A stretch of 64,000 nucleotides of DNA, taken from assembly GCF_016811915.1 (NCBI RefSeq), contig NZ_CP069127.1:2765001-2829000 (forward strand). Reading direction: 5' to 3'. The notes beneath the pieces are model-generated. The model was not told where the DNA came from. It worked only from the letters and a program-made list of their open reading frames with translations, and did no database searches. Positions within the stretch are counted from its first letter, which is position 1, and each line of letters begins with the position of its first letter. This DNA comes from Brevibacillus choshinensis (GTDB lineage: Bacteria; Bacillota; Bacilli; Brevibacillales; Brevibacillaceae). This document shows positions 43,681 to 53,125 of this stretch, one piece after another. Made by a program: the position numbers and the translations under genes.

Positions 43681-44748
43681 CTATTGGACCTCTACGGTAA
43701 ACTCTTTGATCCCGACGGTTTGCCAGCCTTGCTTGAGAGACACGATATACCGGTAGCTGCCTTTGGGCGCGTGCTTGCTGGATTTCACTTTGATTTGGAC
43801 CGTGCTCGTTTCTCCTGGCATCAATTCAAGCTTCTTCTCTGGATTGGTGATGACTTTGACCCAATTTGAATTGTTGTAAGCAAAATGGTAGTTGACATCG
43901 ATCTGGTAGGCTGCAGAATGATAAGGGCTTTTGTTGGTTACCGTCCAGTCTTCGATTGTCAATTCCTCACCGGGGTGTATGGTGTAACCCCCGCTGGCGT
44001 TCGGAGTGCTTTGCTTTTGTTCAGGTCCGGCTGCTGAAGTCACTGGTTCCTGAGCGGCATGCGTTTGCTCTTGGGAATCGGATGCACCGTATTGGCTTTG
44101 CAGGTAGACGATGACTCTTTTTTGTTCAGGCACATGATCGACCTTGACTGAGGTATATCCGCTCGGAGATTGGTAGAAGTCTACGTTTCCGGTGTCTTGT
44201 GTCTTATCCAGGCCTAGAAGCCAGGGCTTCTGCAAAAGGCTGTCGTCATCCTCGTAGGTCATGAAAGAGATCCGCTGGTTATCCTCTTCAAAAAAGATGG
44301 ACAGCTTGCCGTACTGATAGCACAAATAAATGGATTCTCCATCCTCATAGGATTCACGGTCTGGATTTCCGAGCAGGCTTTTGACTTCCTTGGTACCCAA
44401 GCTCAAGTTGATCTGTTTTTCCGTCCCGCTCTGATGCCAGACGCCTACGTACTCACCGTCCTTGAGCTTCGCATAAAACGGTTCGGAGATCTCCTCTATC
44501 GATGAAGTACCATCTCCTGAAGCAGGCTCCTCGTTTGAAGGGGTGGAAATGGGTTGATCCTTTTGGATGTTTTCCAGTGCTATTGTTTGCTCCGCTTGTA
44601 CATGTGACGCTTCGGGAACCTTTGGAGTCGCCGCTTGACTTTTGGGCTTGAAGACCAATGACTGTAAAAGGTAAATGGACCCGAGAGCGATTCCTATGAC
44701 GACTGCAATCATGACAATGAATTTTCCAGCTTCGTTTTTCTTGCTCAA
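43681..44748 (-). CDS. membrane-anchored extracytoplasmic protein
   Basis: A 355-residue protein. TTG 44748 follows GGAGG by 7 bases; the frame runs to 44808 without a better start. One transmembrane segment (FIVMIAVVIGIALGSIYLL, about residues 9-27) leaves the rest outside. A Ser/Thr/Glu-rich spacer follows, then a domain with LGTKEVKSLLGNPDRESYED, like the small lipoprotein-type SmpA/BamE-like or copper-amine-oxidase-associated repeats, and a C-terminal Ig-like domain (YQIDVNYHFAYNNSNWVKV) ending KEFTVEVQ. Function unknown. Confidence 0.7.
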   Translation of the reverse strand: MSKKNEAGKFIVMIAVVIGIALGSIYLLQSLVFKPKSQAATPKVPEASHVQAEQTIALENIQKDQPISTPSNEEPASGDGTSSIEEISEPFYAKLKDGEYVGVWHQSGTEKQINLSLGTKEVKSLLGNPDRESYEDGESIYLCYQYGKLSIFFEEDNQRISFMTYEDDDSLLQKPWLLGLDKTQDTGNVDFYQSPSGYTSVKVDHVPEQKRVIVYLQSQYGASDSQEQTHAAQEPVTSAAGPEQKQSTPNASGGYTIHPGEELTIEDWTVTNKSPYHSAAYQIDVNYHFAYNNSNWVKVITNPEKKLELMPGETSTVQIKVKSSKHAPKGSYRYIVSLKQGWQTVGIKEFTVEVQ

Positions 44749-44949
44749 AACAAGCCCTCCTGCTCTAAACATACATCCTTTCGAATGCAACCGAACGTTT
44801 TCTTGCATAGAAGATGTTCCCTTTGCCGGGAGAGTTCAAACATTTTTGGAGATTCCCTCCACTTTCTTCTCAAAAAAAGGATATATCCAAAACGGATCCG
44901 CATACATTTTAGTGAAAATTCAGAATGATCAGGAGGTGTTTGGTACCGA

Positions 44950-45810
44950 GTGGAAACGCCAGTGGTAATGAACGAACTCCATGCCAAAATAAACAGCTAT
45001 GTCAAATCGCTGACCAAATCAGAGCAGAAAGTCGCCCAATTCGTATTGGAGCGGTTTGACGAAATTCTCCATTTGTCCGTGACTGACTTAGCCGAACAAG
45101 CGAATGTAGGAGAGACGACCGTACTGCGCTTTTGCCGCAAGCTGGAATTTAAAGGCTATCAGGAATTCAAGCTGGCTCTTGCCAAGAATACCGTCAATCC
45201 CTTGTCCAATTTACACAGCAATCTGACAGAAAGCGATCCGTTTCAGGTCATGATTCAAAAGGTCAATGCTTCGAATGTCCAGGCGATCCAGGAAACGACC
45301 GGGATGATGGATAGCAAGGAACTGAATCGGGCGATTGAACTGATCTTATCCAGTCAACAGATTCATTTTTACGGGGCGGGAGTATCCGGGATTACCGCGC
45401 TGGATGCCAAAAGCCGCTTCATGAGAATCGGATTATCCGTAGATGCGCAGCTCGACGCCCATCACCAGGCAATGGCTGCTGCCATGCTGTCTGAAAATGA
45501 CCTCGCCATTGGATTTTCCGTGTCAGGGAGTACGAAGGATACCGTGGATGCGCTGGCGATTGCCAAAGCAAATGGTGTGAAAATCATCGCGAGCACCCAT
45601 TTTGCCCGATCCCCCATTACCCGTATCGCAGATGTCGTCCTGCTGAATGGGGGCAGAGAGACACCCTTGCAGGGAGGGTCACTGGCAGCCAAGATCGCTC
45701 AGCTGCATGTCATCGATTTGCTGTACACGGGCGTGGCACTGCGCATCAAAGAAAAGGCCTTGTACTACCGGGAAAAGGCAGCCAAGGCAGTAGCGGATAA
45801 AGCCTATTGA
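44950..45810 (+). CDS. MurR/RpiR family transcriptional regulator
   Basis: A 286-residue regulator. The N-terminal HTH_6 domain includes LSVTDLAEQANVGETTVLRF; the SIS sugar-phosphate-binding domain spans about residues 120-260 with GAGVSGITALDAKSRFMRIG and IGFSVSGSTKDTVDALAIAK. GTG 44950 lies 13 bases after AGGAGG and ATG 44968 is further; the true start is uncertain. It heads the nan-like set and probably senses an amino-sugar phosphate such as ManNAc-6-P. Confidence 0.88.
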   Translation: METPVVMNELHAKINSYVKSLTKSEQKVAQFVLERFDEILHLSVTDLAEQANVGETTVLRFCRKLEFKGYQEFKLALAKNTVNPLSNLHSNLTESDPFQVMIQKVNASNVQAIQETTGMMDSKELNRAIELILSSQQIHFYGAGVSGITALDAKSRFMRIGLSVDAQLDAHHQAMAAAMLSENDLAIGFSVSGSTKDTVDALAIAKANGVKIIASTHFARSPITRIADVVLLNGGRETPLQGGSLAAKIAQLHVIDLLYTGVALRIKEKALYYREKAAKAVADKAY

Positions 45811-45851
45811 TTTCGCACGTTGAGAAAAAGGAAAAAAGAAAGGATACGGCG

Positions 45852-46523
45852 ATGCTGGAAAAATTGAAAGCAGGGCTGGTGGTATCCTGTCAAGCTCTGG
45901 AAGACGAACCGCTTCACGGCCCGCAATTTATGGAACGCATGGCGATGGCAGCAAAGGAGGGTGGAGCTGTCGGAATCCGCGCCAATGGTCCCTGCGACAT
46001 TCGCGCCATTCGAGCCAGCCTCGACTTGCCCATCATCGGGATCAACAAACGAAAACAGCCAGGGTTTGATGCTTTTATCACTCCCTCCATGGAAGACGCC
46101 CGTCTCGTCCATGAAGCCGGAGCCGATATCATCGCGATCGATGCGACGACGCAGAGCAGGCCGGAGCCGCTGGAACAACTGATCGACTTTATCAAGAACG
46201 ACCTCGGGAAAGTGGTGATGGCTGATGTTGCCACCCTCGAGGACGGAATTCGCGCTCAGCAGCTGGCGTGTGATGTGGTCGGGACGACGCTATCCGGCTA
46301 CACCCTCGAGACGAGGCAGAGGAACAGGAAGGATCCTGATTTTGACTTATTGCGTGCCCTGATATCCACGCTGGACATACCTGTCATTGCAGAAGGCAGA
46401 ATCCATACACCTGAACAGGCAAGGGACGCTTTGCGATTCGGAGCGTTTTGTGTCGTAGTAGGCGGTGCCATAACCCGCCCGCAAGAGATCACGCGTCGCT
46501 TTTGGGAAGGGATGAAGGGATGA
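45852..46523 (+). CDS. nanE: N-acetylmannosamine-6-phosphate 2-epimerase
   Basis: A 223-residue TIM-barrel epimerase that turns ManNAc-6-P into GlcNAc-6-P. LKAGLVVSCQALEDEPLHGP at the start, GAVGIRANGPCDIRAIRA, the catalytic-Lys block IIGINKRKQPGFDAFITPS and GADIIAIDATTQSRP are typical NanE segments. ATG 45852 is chosen over a frame from 45807 because it matches the family N-terminus and follows AAAGGATACGGCG. It overlaps the kinase gene by ATGA. Confidence 0.93.
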   Translation: MLEKLKAGLVVSCQALEDEPLHGPQFMERMAMAAKEGGAVGIRANGPCDIRAIRASLDLPIIGINKRKQPGFDAFITPSMEDARLVHEAGADIIAIDATTQSRPEPLEQLIDFIKNDLGKVVMADVATLEDGIRAQQLACDVVGTTLSGYTLETRQRNRKDPDFDLLRALISTLDIPVIAEGRIHTPEQARDALRFGAFCVVVGGAITRPQEITRRFWEGMKG

Positions 46524-47425
46524 AAAAAGCCATCGGCATCGATGTTGGAGGGACCAAAATTCGCGGCAGCCTGATTCGAGAGGATGGCATCCTCGTAACG
46601 GTGCGCGAGATTCCGACAGAAGCCAATCGCGGAGGAAAGGCAGTGATGGAGCGGATCGCCCTCCTGATTCGCGAGCTCTCCTCGGAGGAGATCATCGGCG
46701 TCGGAATCGGAGCGACCGGACAGGTCGGACTGCACGGAGAAATTTTGTCGGCGACCGAGACCTTTCCCGTCTGGGCAGGAATTCATCTCGAAAGGGAGCT
46801 GCAAGAGCGAATCGGTCTACCCGTCCGTGTCGTCAATGACGTGCAAGCGATGGCATTGGGGGAACGCGCATATGGAGAAGGGAAAAACACGCGTGACTTT
46901 CTTTGTCTGGCCTTGGGAACCGGAGTCGGCGGGGCGATCATCTCCCAAGGAGAGCTGGTTCGCGGGAGCAGCGGCGCCGCAGGTGAAGTCGGTCACATGC
47001 TGCTTCATCCAAATGGGCGCAGGTGTCCGTGCGGCAATAGCGGTTGCATGGAGGCATACGTTTCCGGCCGTGCCTTGGAAGAGCGCTACCGGGAGGAACA
47101 TGGCGCGGTCAGAACGGGGATCCAGATCATTCGTGAAGCACGAGCCGGAGACGTGGCAGCCTATTCCGTATGGGAAGCCTACTTGAACGACTTGGCAATG
47201 GGCATTGCTTCGCTTGTGACCGTATTGAATCCAAGCAAAGTCATCCTCGGGGGTGGTGTCGCACAAAGTCTTGGCCTTGATTTGCCGGCTTTGGAAAATC
47301 GTGTGATGGGAAGGCTCAGTCATGCAGCAGCCCGAAATTTTGGGCTCGTCTTGTCTGGCTTAGGTGATGCGGCCATGCTGCTTGGAGCGTGCAGCTTGCT
47401 GTTTGATTCACAAATGGGGAAGTAA
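46520..47425 (+). CDS. ROK family kinase, likely N-acetylmannosamine kinase
   Basis: A 301-residue sugar kinase. IGIDVGGTKIRGSLI is the phosphate-binding loop, LGTGVGGAIISQGELVRG the catalytic region, and RCPCGNSGCMEAYVSGRAL the zinc-binding ROK signature. ATG 46520 overlaps the nanE stop, which fixes the start. Next to nanE, ManNAc is the likely substrate; glucose or GlcNAc cannot be excluded. Confidence 0.88.
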   Translation: MKKAIGIDVGGTKIRGSLIREDGILVTVREIPTEANRGGKAVMERIALLIRELSSEEIIGVGIGATGQVGLHGEILSATETFPVWAGIHLERELQERIGLPVRVVNDVQAMALGERAYGEGKNTRDFLCLALGTGVGGAIISQGELVRGSSGAAGEVGHMLLHPNGRRCPCGNSGCMEAYVSGRALEERYREEHGAVRTGIQIIREARAGDVAAYSVWEAYLNDLAMGIASLVTVLNPSKVILGGGVAQSLGLDLPALENRVMGRLSHAAARNFGLVLSGLGDAAMLLGACSLLFDSQMGK

Positions 47426-47440
47426 AGGAGGAACCGCGAG

Positions 47441-48826
47441 ATGAAGGTGCAGCAAAAATGGTTGTCCATGATCGTGACAGCGGGTTTGGTAGCGGCAATG
47501 AGCGGATGTACGACATCGAGCACGCAGACACCAAGCCAGACGCCAGCTGGAGGGAACGGCGGAGGCACGACAAAAGCTGAAAAACAGACGGTGACGATGC
47601 TCTACTGGCCAGGACCGGAAAGCGATGCCATGCAAAAAGTAGTTGATCACTACAATCAGTCAAAGGGGACAGAGGATGGCGTGGAAGTCAAAATGGCACC
47701 CGCCCCGCGTGAAGGCTTTTGGGAAAAGGAATCTGCGATGATGGGTGCAGACAATAAGGACATCGATGTGTACTTTACGGCCAGCTACAAAATCGGGGAG
47801 CACAAGAATGATTTGCTGCCCCTGGATGACAAGCTGGGAGACAGTCTCAAGCTGTATATCGGAACGACGATCGACTCATTGAAAAATGGGGGACAGACGT
47901 ACGCGATCCCGACAGATGTATCCAATCATTTTATGTATTATCGGAAAGACTTGATCGACCAATTGCTCACGGATGCGGCATGGCAGGCAACCTATAAGGA
48001 AGTGAGCAAGAAAATCGTGGGCAAAGAACTCACTCCGAAGAAACCGGAGGAATGGAACTGGGATGACTTCACGGCGACAGCTGCTTTCTTTACCCAGAGC
48101 GTAAATCCTGGCTCGCCGACACAATACGGAACGGCGCTGCAAGCGAAAAACCTGATCTACAACGTCATGATCTGGGATGATGTCCTCTACTCCATGGGAG
48201 GCACCTGGTACACGAGTGATGGCAAAGCAAATTTCGATACGGCCGAGACGAAGCGAGCGCTCGACATCTATGCCAATCTCACGAAAAACGGGATCTCGCC
48301 GGCGACTGCATCGACCTTTGAATATCCAGAGACGAATCAATCCTTTCAAACCGGCAAAACGGCGATGATCCTGCAATGGAGCGCAGCGTATCACGAACTG
48401 ACCGATCAGAGCAAGAGCGGACTCATTTTTGACAAAGTAGGAATCGCTCCCATCCCTGGCGACAAACACGCGACACATGTTCATTCGCTCGGTGTGGGCA
48501 TCAACAAGCATTCCGAGAAACAGGAAGCTTCGTTGAAATGGTTGAAGTATTTGGCTACGTCAGAAGCCATGAAGACGTACGCGGAAAACGGAGGGATCCC
48601 GCCGGTAGCGGACGTCCTCAAGGGCATGAAGGAACAACGTCCAGAATTCCCTTACATCGCGGAGCATGTCGATCAATATGGCTATGTCGTAGATACCAGC
48701 GACAAAGTCTTTCCGATACTCGAAGTACTCGCCAAGCATTTTTCAGCAGTGTGGGCCGGGCAAGCCGATGCGGATGAGGCTGCGAAAAAGGCGCAGGCAG
48801 AAGTCACCACGCTTTTAGGGAAGTAG
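47441..48826 (+). CDS. sugar ABC transporter substrate-binding lipoprotein
   Basis: A 461-residue family 1 solute-binding protein. The lipobox MSGC places the lipidated Cys at position 23 after a short signal peptide. A Ser/Thr/Gly linker follows. VTMLYWPGPESDAMQKVVDH begins the mature fold and TGKTAMILQWSAAYHEL is typical of sugar binders. AAGGAGG precedes the start 15 bases after the kinase stop. Expected ligand is ManNAc, a sialic acid derivative or a related amino sugar. Confidence 0.9.
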   Translation: MKVQQKWLSMIVTAGLVAAMSGCTTSSTQTPSQTPAGGNGGGTTKAEKQTVTMLYWPGPESDAMQKVVDHYNQSKGTEDGVEVKMAPAPREGFWEKESAMMGADNKDIDVYFTASYKIGEHKNDLLPLDDKLGDSLKLYIGTTIDSLKNGGQTYAIPTDVSNHFMYYRKDLIDQLLTDAAWQATYKEVSKKIVGKELTPKKPEEWNWDDFTATAAFFTQSVNPGSPTQYGTALQAKNLIYNVMIWDDVLYSMGGTWYTSDGKANFDTAETKRALDIYANLTKNGISPATASTFEYPETNQSFQTGKTAMILQWSAAYHELTDQSKSGLIFDKVGIAPIPGDKHATHVHSLGVGINKHSEKQEASLKWLKYLATSEAMKTYAENGGIPPVADVLKGMKEQRPEFPYIAEHVDQYGYVVDTSDKVFPILEVLAKHFSAVWAGQADADEAAKKAQAEVTTLLGK

Positions 48827-48833
48827 ACGATCC

Positions 48834-49691
48834 GTGCAGCATGCAAGAAACCAAGCCCTGTGGATGATGACTCCTTTGGCAGTGGTGGTGATCGCGCTGG
48901 TCGCGTTCCCCACCCTGTACGCTTACTTTGTGAGCGTGCATGATGCCCGGCTGTCAGGAGAGTCTGCGTCTTTTCTTGGGCTGAACAACTATGCATCAAT
49001 GCTGACCAACCCTTCCTTCTACGGTTCGATTTATTACAGTGCCAAATTCGCATTATTCGCGACCGCAGCAGAGCTGGTAGTAGGGATCTGTCTCGCCGTC
49101 TTGTTCAATCGTAAGTTTCGGGGAAAAGGCATATTCACCAGCCTGCTCCTTCTCCCTTTGATGGTGGCTCCATCTTTGTTCGCTCTCATTTTTCGGCTCA
49201 TGCTAAATGAATTCGTAGGAATCGTTCCTTATTATCTGAATCTGTGGGGGATCACGGTCAATCCGTTCGATCCGGCATGGGTCAATGTTACGTTGGTCGC
49301 GATCGATGCGATGCAATGGATCCCGTTTGTTTTCATCATCGTGTATGCCGGGCTGACGACGATTCCTGAGGAACTGTACGAAGCAGCCAGGGTGGATGGA
49401 GCCAATCCCATTCAGAGCTTTTTTCGAATTACACTCCCCCTCTTGGTTCCGACCCTCACGATCGTGGCCTTCCTTCGTGCCATCGATTCGTTCAAGATCT
49501 ACGACATGATCTACGTCCTGACGAATGGAGGACCGGGTGAGCTGACTACGAGTGTGAGCCTGTTCATCTACAAGAAGGCCTTTTTGGAAGGAAATATAGG
49601 AGAGGCGACTGCTGCAAGTGTCCTGCTGACTTTCTTACTTGCCCCAGTGCTCGCGTTGTCCATGAAGTTTATCGTGAGGAGGGGAGCTTAG
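48834..49691 (+). CDS. sugar ABC transporter permease (MalF-type)
   Basis: A 285-residue inner-membrane permease with six hydrophobic segments. The EAA loop is EELYEAARVDGANPIQSFFR near residue 182, the contact site for the ATPase. GTG 48834 lies 7 bases after the binding-protein stop, with a weak ribosome site, indicating coupling. Confidence 0.9.
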   Translation: MQHARNQALWMMTPLAVVVIALVAFPTLYAYFVSVHDARLSGESASFLGLNNYASMLTNPSFYGSIYYSAKFALFATAAELVVGICLAVLFNRKFRGKGIFTSLLLLPLMVAPSLFALIFRLMLNEFVGIVPYYLNLWGITVNPFDPAWVNVTLVAIDAMQWIPFVFIIVYAGLTTIPEELYEAARVDGANPIQSFFRITLPLLVPTLTIVAFLRAIDSFKIYDMIYVLTNGGPGELTTSVSLFIYKKAFLEGNIGEATAASVLLTFLLAPVLALSMKFIVRRGA

Positions 49692-49695
49692 CCAA

Positions 49696-50517
49696 ATGAA
49701 AATGGCAAAGCAAATCGGATTTTGGCTGCTGCTCTCTTTCATCCTGCTCCTGTTTCTGTTTCCTCTGCTGCTTGATTTTCTGACTTCCCTAAAAACAGAA
49801 GGGGATGTGGCGTCGTTTCCGCCCAAGTGGGTGTTTTCACCGACCCTTGAGCATTACCACAACGTCTTTTCCGGGGCAGGATATCCATTTGCCCAATTTT
49901 TCTTGAACAGCTTTTTCATCGCAGCAGGCACGAGTGCCATTACGGTCATCGTTTGCATGCCCGCAGCTTACGCGATGGTACGGTATGGCGTTGGGTTACG
50001 AAAGTTTTTCTCGTTTATCGTCAGCTTGAAGCTGCTGCCACCCATTGTGTTTGCCATTCCGTACTTTGCCATGTACCAGTTTATCGGGTTGCTGGACACC
50101 AAGCTCGGCCTCATCTGGGTGGCTGTCATTATGAATGTTCCGCTTACCCTCATGCTGATGGTAGGGTTCATTCAAGAATTGCCGGTCGAGATCGAAGAAG
50201 CTGCCCTCATCGATGGGTGTTCTCCGGGGAGTATTCTGCTTCGCATTGTCTTCCCGCTGCTTGCCCCTGGCATCGCTGCAGCCGCGATTCTCACTTTTAT
50301 CTTTACTTGGAATGAGTTTTTGTTTGTCCGCATCCTGAGTGACATGAACGCCATGACGACCACGGTGGGCTCTACCTTGTTCATACAGGCTTACGGCATT
50401 CGCTGGGGAGATATCGCAGCCGCCATTGCCTTGTCCGTATTACCGCCGTTGCTTTTCACATTCTTTGTGCAGCGGTATTTGGTGAAAGGATTGTCTATGG
50501 GAGCGGTAAAAGGGTAA
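49696..50517 (+). CDS. sugar ABC transporter permease (MalG-type)
   Basis: A 273-residue inner-membrane permease with six hydrophobic segments. The EAA loop reads EIEEAALIDGCSPGSILLR near residue 164. It starts 4 bases after the partner permease. No ATPase gene follows, so the importer must borrow a shared MsmX-like ATPase, as many Bacillus sugar importers do. Confidence 0.9.
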   Translation: MKMAKQIGFWLLLSFILLLFLFPLLLDFLTSLKTEGDVASFPPKWVFSPTLEHYHNVFSGAGYPFAQFFLNSFFIAAGTSAITVIVCMPAAYAMVRYGVGLRKFFSFIVSLKLLPPIVFAIPYFAMYQFIGLLDTKLGLIWVAVIMNVPLTLMLMVGFIQELPVEIEEAALIDGCSPGSILLRIVFPLLAPGIAAAAILTFIFTWNEFLFVRILSDMNAMTTTVGSTLFIQAYGIRWGDIAAAIALSVLPPLLFTFFVQRYLVKGLSMGAVKG

Positions 50518-50553
50518 CCAGATCCATTACGACCTAGCGATAAAGGTCTGAAG

Positions 50554-50590
50554 GCTACGTCAAGCATGCTGGCGTAGCTGTTTGTATTTA
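50554..50590 (+). terminator. probable terminator of the amino-sugar operon
   Basis: GCTACGTC (50554-50561) pairs with GGCGTAGC (50571-50578) with one G-U; the following sequence is T-rich but interrupted. Confidence 0.55.
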
Positions 50591-50767
50591 CAGATTTTTC
50601 AATGTTCTATAAGATGGATACGCTGGATAGGTTGCTTCTGGTGACAATGGCTTCATATGTGGAGAAGCAGGTGCCGATAGTTTACAAAATAAATGTTATG
50701 GTAACAAAAGGGGTAAAAACGTTGCTAACCAACCTTGAATCAGCAGGGAGAAAGGAGGACTTGGCCT

Positions 50768-51160
50768 GTGCAAGAACCAAAAAGAATCTACAACACCGCG
50801 GTTGAAGCGACATTAGAAGTGATCGGCGGCAAGTGGAAGCCGCTTATTTTGTTTCACCTCACGTTGGGCAAAAAGCGTAACGGAGAGCTGATGAGCTTGA
50901 TGCCCGCTGTTACGCAAAAAGTGCTGACCCAGCAGCTGCGGGAGCTGGAGGAGGCGGGGATCGTCACAAGAATCACCTACAATCAAGTGCCGCCGAAAGT
51001 CGAATATGAACTGACAGAGTTCGGGTGGAGCCTCAAGGAGATTCTCCATCTCATGTGCAGATGGGGGGATATCTATATTGAACGGACGTATGGGAATCAA
51101 GCTGTCATCCTTCGCGTTCCTTCCCAACAAGATATGACCGCTTTGGATCCGGGAAGATGA
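50768..51160 (+). CDS. HxlR family transcriptional regulator
   Basis: A 130-residue winged-helix regulator. VIGGKWKPLILFHLTLGKKR near residue 16 is the HxlR hallmark, followed by LTQQLRELEEAGIVTRITYN and VEYELTEFGWSL. GTG 50768 follows AAAGGAGG with good spacing; the frame from 50735 lacks a site. It is convergent with a reductase gene. Known relatives sense aldehydes, quinones or thiol stress. Confidence 0.88.
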   Translation: MQEPKRIYNTAVEATLEVIGGKWKPLILFHLTLGKKRNGELMSLMPAVTQKVLTQQLRELEEAGIVTRITYNQVPPKVEYELTEFGWSLKEILHLMCRWGDIYIERTYGNQAVILRVPSQQDMTALDPGR

Positions 51161-51182
51161 AAATGGCGAGGAAGCCACACAA

Positions 51183-51221
51183 AAAAACCGATCATCTGCA
51201 CGCTTGCAGTGATCGGTTTTT
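51183..51221. terminator. bidirectional rho-independent terminator
   Basis: AAAAACCGATCA (51183-51194) pairs with TGATCGGTTTTT (51210-51221), with an inner CTGCA/TGCAG stem. Confidence 0.9.
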
Positions 51222-51242
51222 GCTGTTTGAGGAGATCGCTCA

Positions 51243-52310
51243 TTACGGAATCAGCTTGCGTTGTCGAAAGTCATCAAAGATGCCGAAAAACATTTCTTCC
51301 GTATCGATGAAGTCGTGAAATCCAAAGCGGCGCGCTTTTGTGCCATCAGCGAAAAAGTCGTAATCCCAGGAGAAGACGAAATCCCCGAAGCGCCACGAAG
51401 AGATGTCCTTGTATGAAGTCTTGACCAAGCCGTGTTTCTCCACCATGGTATTCCAAAGCGGTTCCTTGTCCGTCATTACAGTCTCCAGAGACATCGGCAG
51501 GGGAGGAGCGACCTTCAGATCAAAATACTCCGCAATCTTAGGCCACATTTCATTCCAGCGGAAAAGATCGCCGTTCGTGATGTTAAACGCTTGATTGGCG
51601 CAACGCTCATCTGTCGCCGCCCAAACAGTCGCTCTGGCAAGCAGTCCTGCGTCGGTCATCTCGAGCAAGCTGCTGTACGCGCCGGGTTTTCCAGGGAAAC
51701 GGAGTGGAAGGCCCAGCTCCTTGGAGATGGATGCATAGATGGCGATCACCATCGCGAGATTCATCGGATTGCCCAGTCCGAACCCACATACGACTGAAGG
51801 GCGCAGAGCCGACCACGTCCAGCGCTTGCCCAGCTGCTGCTGTTCCAGAAAGTTTTGCTGATCGACGTTAAACTCAGGCGGCATGTGGTAGGCGTCCGTC
51901 TCCTTCGCCGGTGTCTTAAACGGTCCGAGGTGAGCACCGTATACCTTGTAGCCTTGCATGAGGCTGATGTGCTGCAGTTTTGGAGCGATGGGCTCGATTG
52001 CATGGACGACATTTTCAAGCATCGCCATGTTTGGGGGAACCAGCTCTGCCCACGTCGGACGGTCTTGATAAGCGGCATAAAAAACATGAGTGACGTGCGT
52101 CAAGTTCTGCAGCTTCTCGTGTGTGTCTGCTTCCTCCAGCAAATCGACAGCGATATAGCGGACGCTTCCAGAAGCTTCTCCGCCCCGGCGTGACAAGCCG
52201 ATGATTTCCCAATCGGGCAGCTGTGCGAGATAGTGGATCAAATTGCTTCCGATGACGCCATTGGCTCCTACAACTAGAGCGACTTTGCGGCTCTGTTCAT
52301 TGTTTCTCAT
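51243..52310 (-). CDS. PRISE-type NAD(P)-dependent reductase (SDR fold)
   Basis: A 355-residue short-chain dehydrogenase of the progesterone-5-beta-reductase/iridoid-synthase-like group. VVGANGVIGSNLIHYLAQ binds NAD(P), HISLMQGYKVYGAHLGP carries the catalytic tyrosine, and WSALRPSVVCGFGLGNPMNL is a group signature. Relatives reduce activated enones. ATG with first base 52310 follows GGGAGAG; the frame extends to 52346 without support. Convergent with HxlR. Confidence 0.85.
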   Translation of the reverse strand: MRNNEQSRKVALVVGANGVIGSNLIHYLAQLPDWEIIGLSRRGGEASGSVRYIAVDLLEEADTHEKLQNLTHVTHVFYAAYQDRPTWAELVPPNMAMLENVVHAIEPIAPKLQHISLMQGYKVYGAHLGPFKTPAKETDAYHMPPEFNVDQQNFLEQQQLGKRWTWSALRPSVVCGFGLGNPMNLAMVIAIYASISKELGLPLRFPGKPGAYSSLLEMTDAGLLARATVWAATDERCANQAFNITNGDLFRWNEMWPKIAEYFDLKVAPPLPMSLETVMTDKEPLWNTMVEKHGLVKTSYKDISSWRFGDFVFSWDYDFFADGTKARRFGFHDFIDTEEMFFGIFDDFRQRKLIP

Positions 52311-52433
52311 GGATTTCTCTCCCTCTGCTTTTGGTCTCAACGTCATTTTGCGCCAAGCAGAGGGGAGTGAAAAGTACGCACTTTGAAGTCATATAGGTAC
52401 TTGCAGGTAATGATGAAGGTCGGTGGGAGCCGC

Positions 52434-53114
52434 TTACAAATGGTCCAAGAGCTCCATCAGAGCATGAATTTCGTAGGTTGGCTGGATACCAAGCTTGTTT
52501 TCCTTTCGAAGCGGATTAAACCAGCAAGTGTCGATCCCGTAGTTGATGCCGCCCTGTATGTCGGAGGTTAACGAATCTCCGACGATCAACAACTTGGATT
52601 TATCCGTCATTTGCAGCTGGGTAAATACGTAATCAAATATTCCTTTATCAGGCTTCTGGAACCCGGCTTCCTCGGAAGTAACCAGGCACTCAAAGGAATT
52701 GCACAATGGCGAACCGCCGATTCTTGCTTTTTGTACGGCGTCAAAACCGTTTGTGATAATCACCAGTCGATAGCCCGTGAGCTGACTGCACAGCTCGACC
52801 GCGCCTTCTGTCAGATGGACTTCTTTGCCTAAATTCGAGAGGTAGTCGCGGTTAAATGCGGCTCCGTCGATAGAAAGGCCCAGTGCGCGAAATAAGCGCG
52901 TAAACCTTTGCTCGCCCAGCTCGGGCAGAGTGGTGCGGCCTTGCTCTAGCTCTTTCCAAAGCCCACCGCTGATCTCTTTGTAAATCGGTAAGTATTCCAC
53001 CTGTGGGGTGGATATTCCGTAGGTTTGAAACGTCTTATGCAATGCTTCTTTTTCCGTCATGCCGAAATCGAATAATGTGTCGTCTACATCGAATAAAATA
53101 ACCTCGTATTTCAT
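52434..53114 (-). CDS. HAD family hydrolase, YjjG-like nucleotidase
   Basis: A 226-residue haloacid-dehalogenase phosphatase. The nucleophile motif FDVDDTLFDFG (D9, D11) is at the N-terminus, VIITNGF is motif II, and VGDSLTSDIQGGINYG is motif IV. Relatives dephosphorylate (non-canonical) pyrimidine nucleotides. ATG with first base 53114 follows GGAGGCAAAA; the frame runs to 53192 without a ribosome site. Confidence 0.88.
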   Translation of the reverse strand: MKYEVILFDVDDTLFDFGMTEKEALHKTFQTYGISTPQVEYLPIYKEISGGLWKELEQGRTTLPELGEQRFTRLFRALGLSIDGAAFNRDYLSNLGKEVHLTEGAVELCSQLTGYRLVIITNGFDAVQKARIGGSPLCNSFECLVTSEEAGFQKPDKGIFDYVFTQLQMTDKSKLLIVGDSLTSDIQGGINYGIDTCWFNPLRKENKLGIQPTYEIHALMELLDHL

Positions 53115-53125
53115 TTTTGCCTCCG

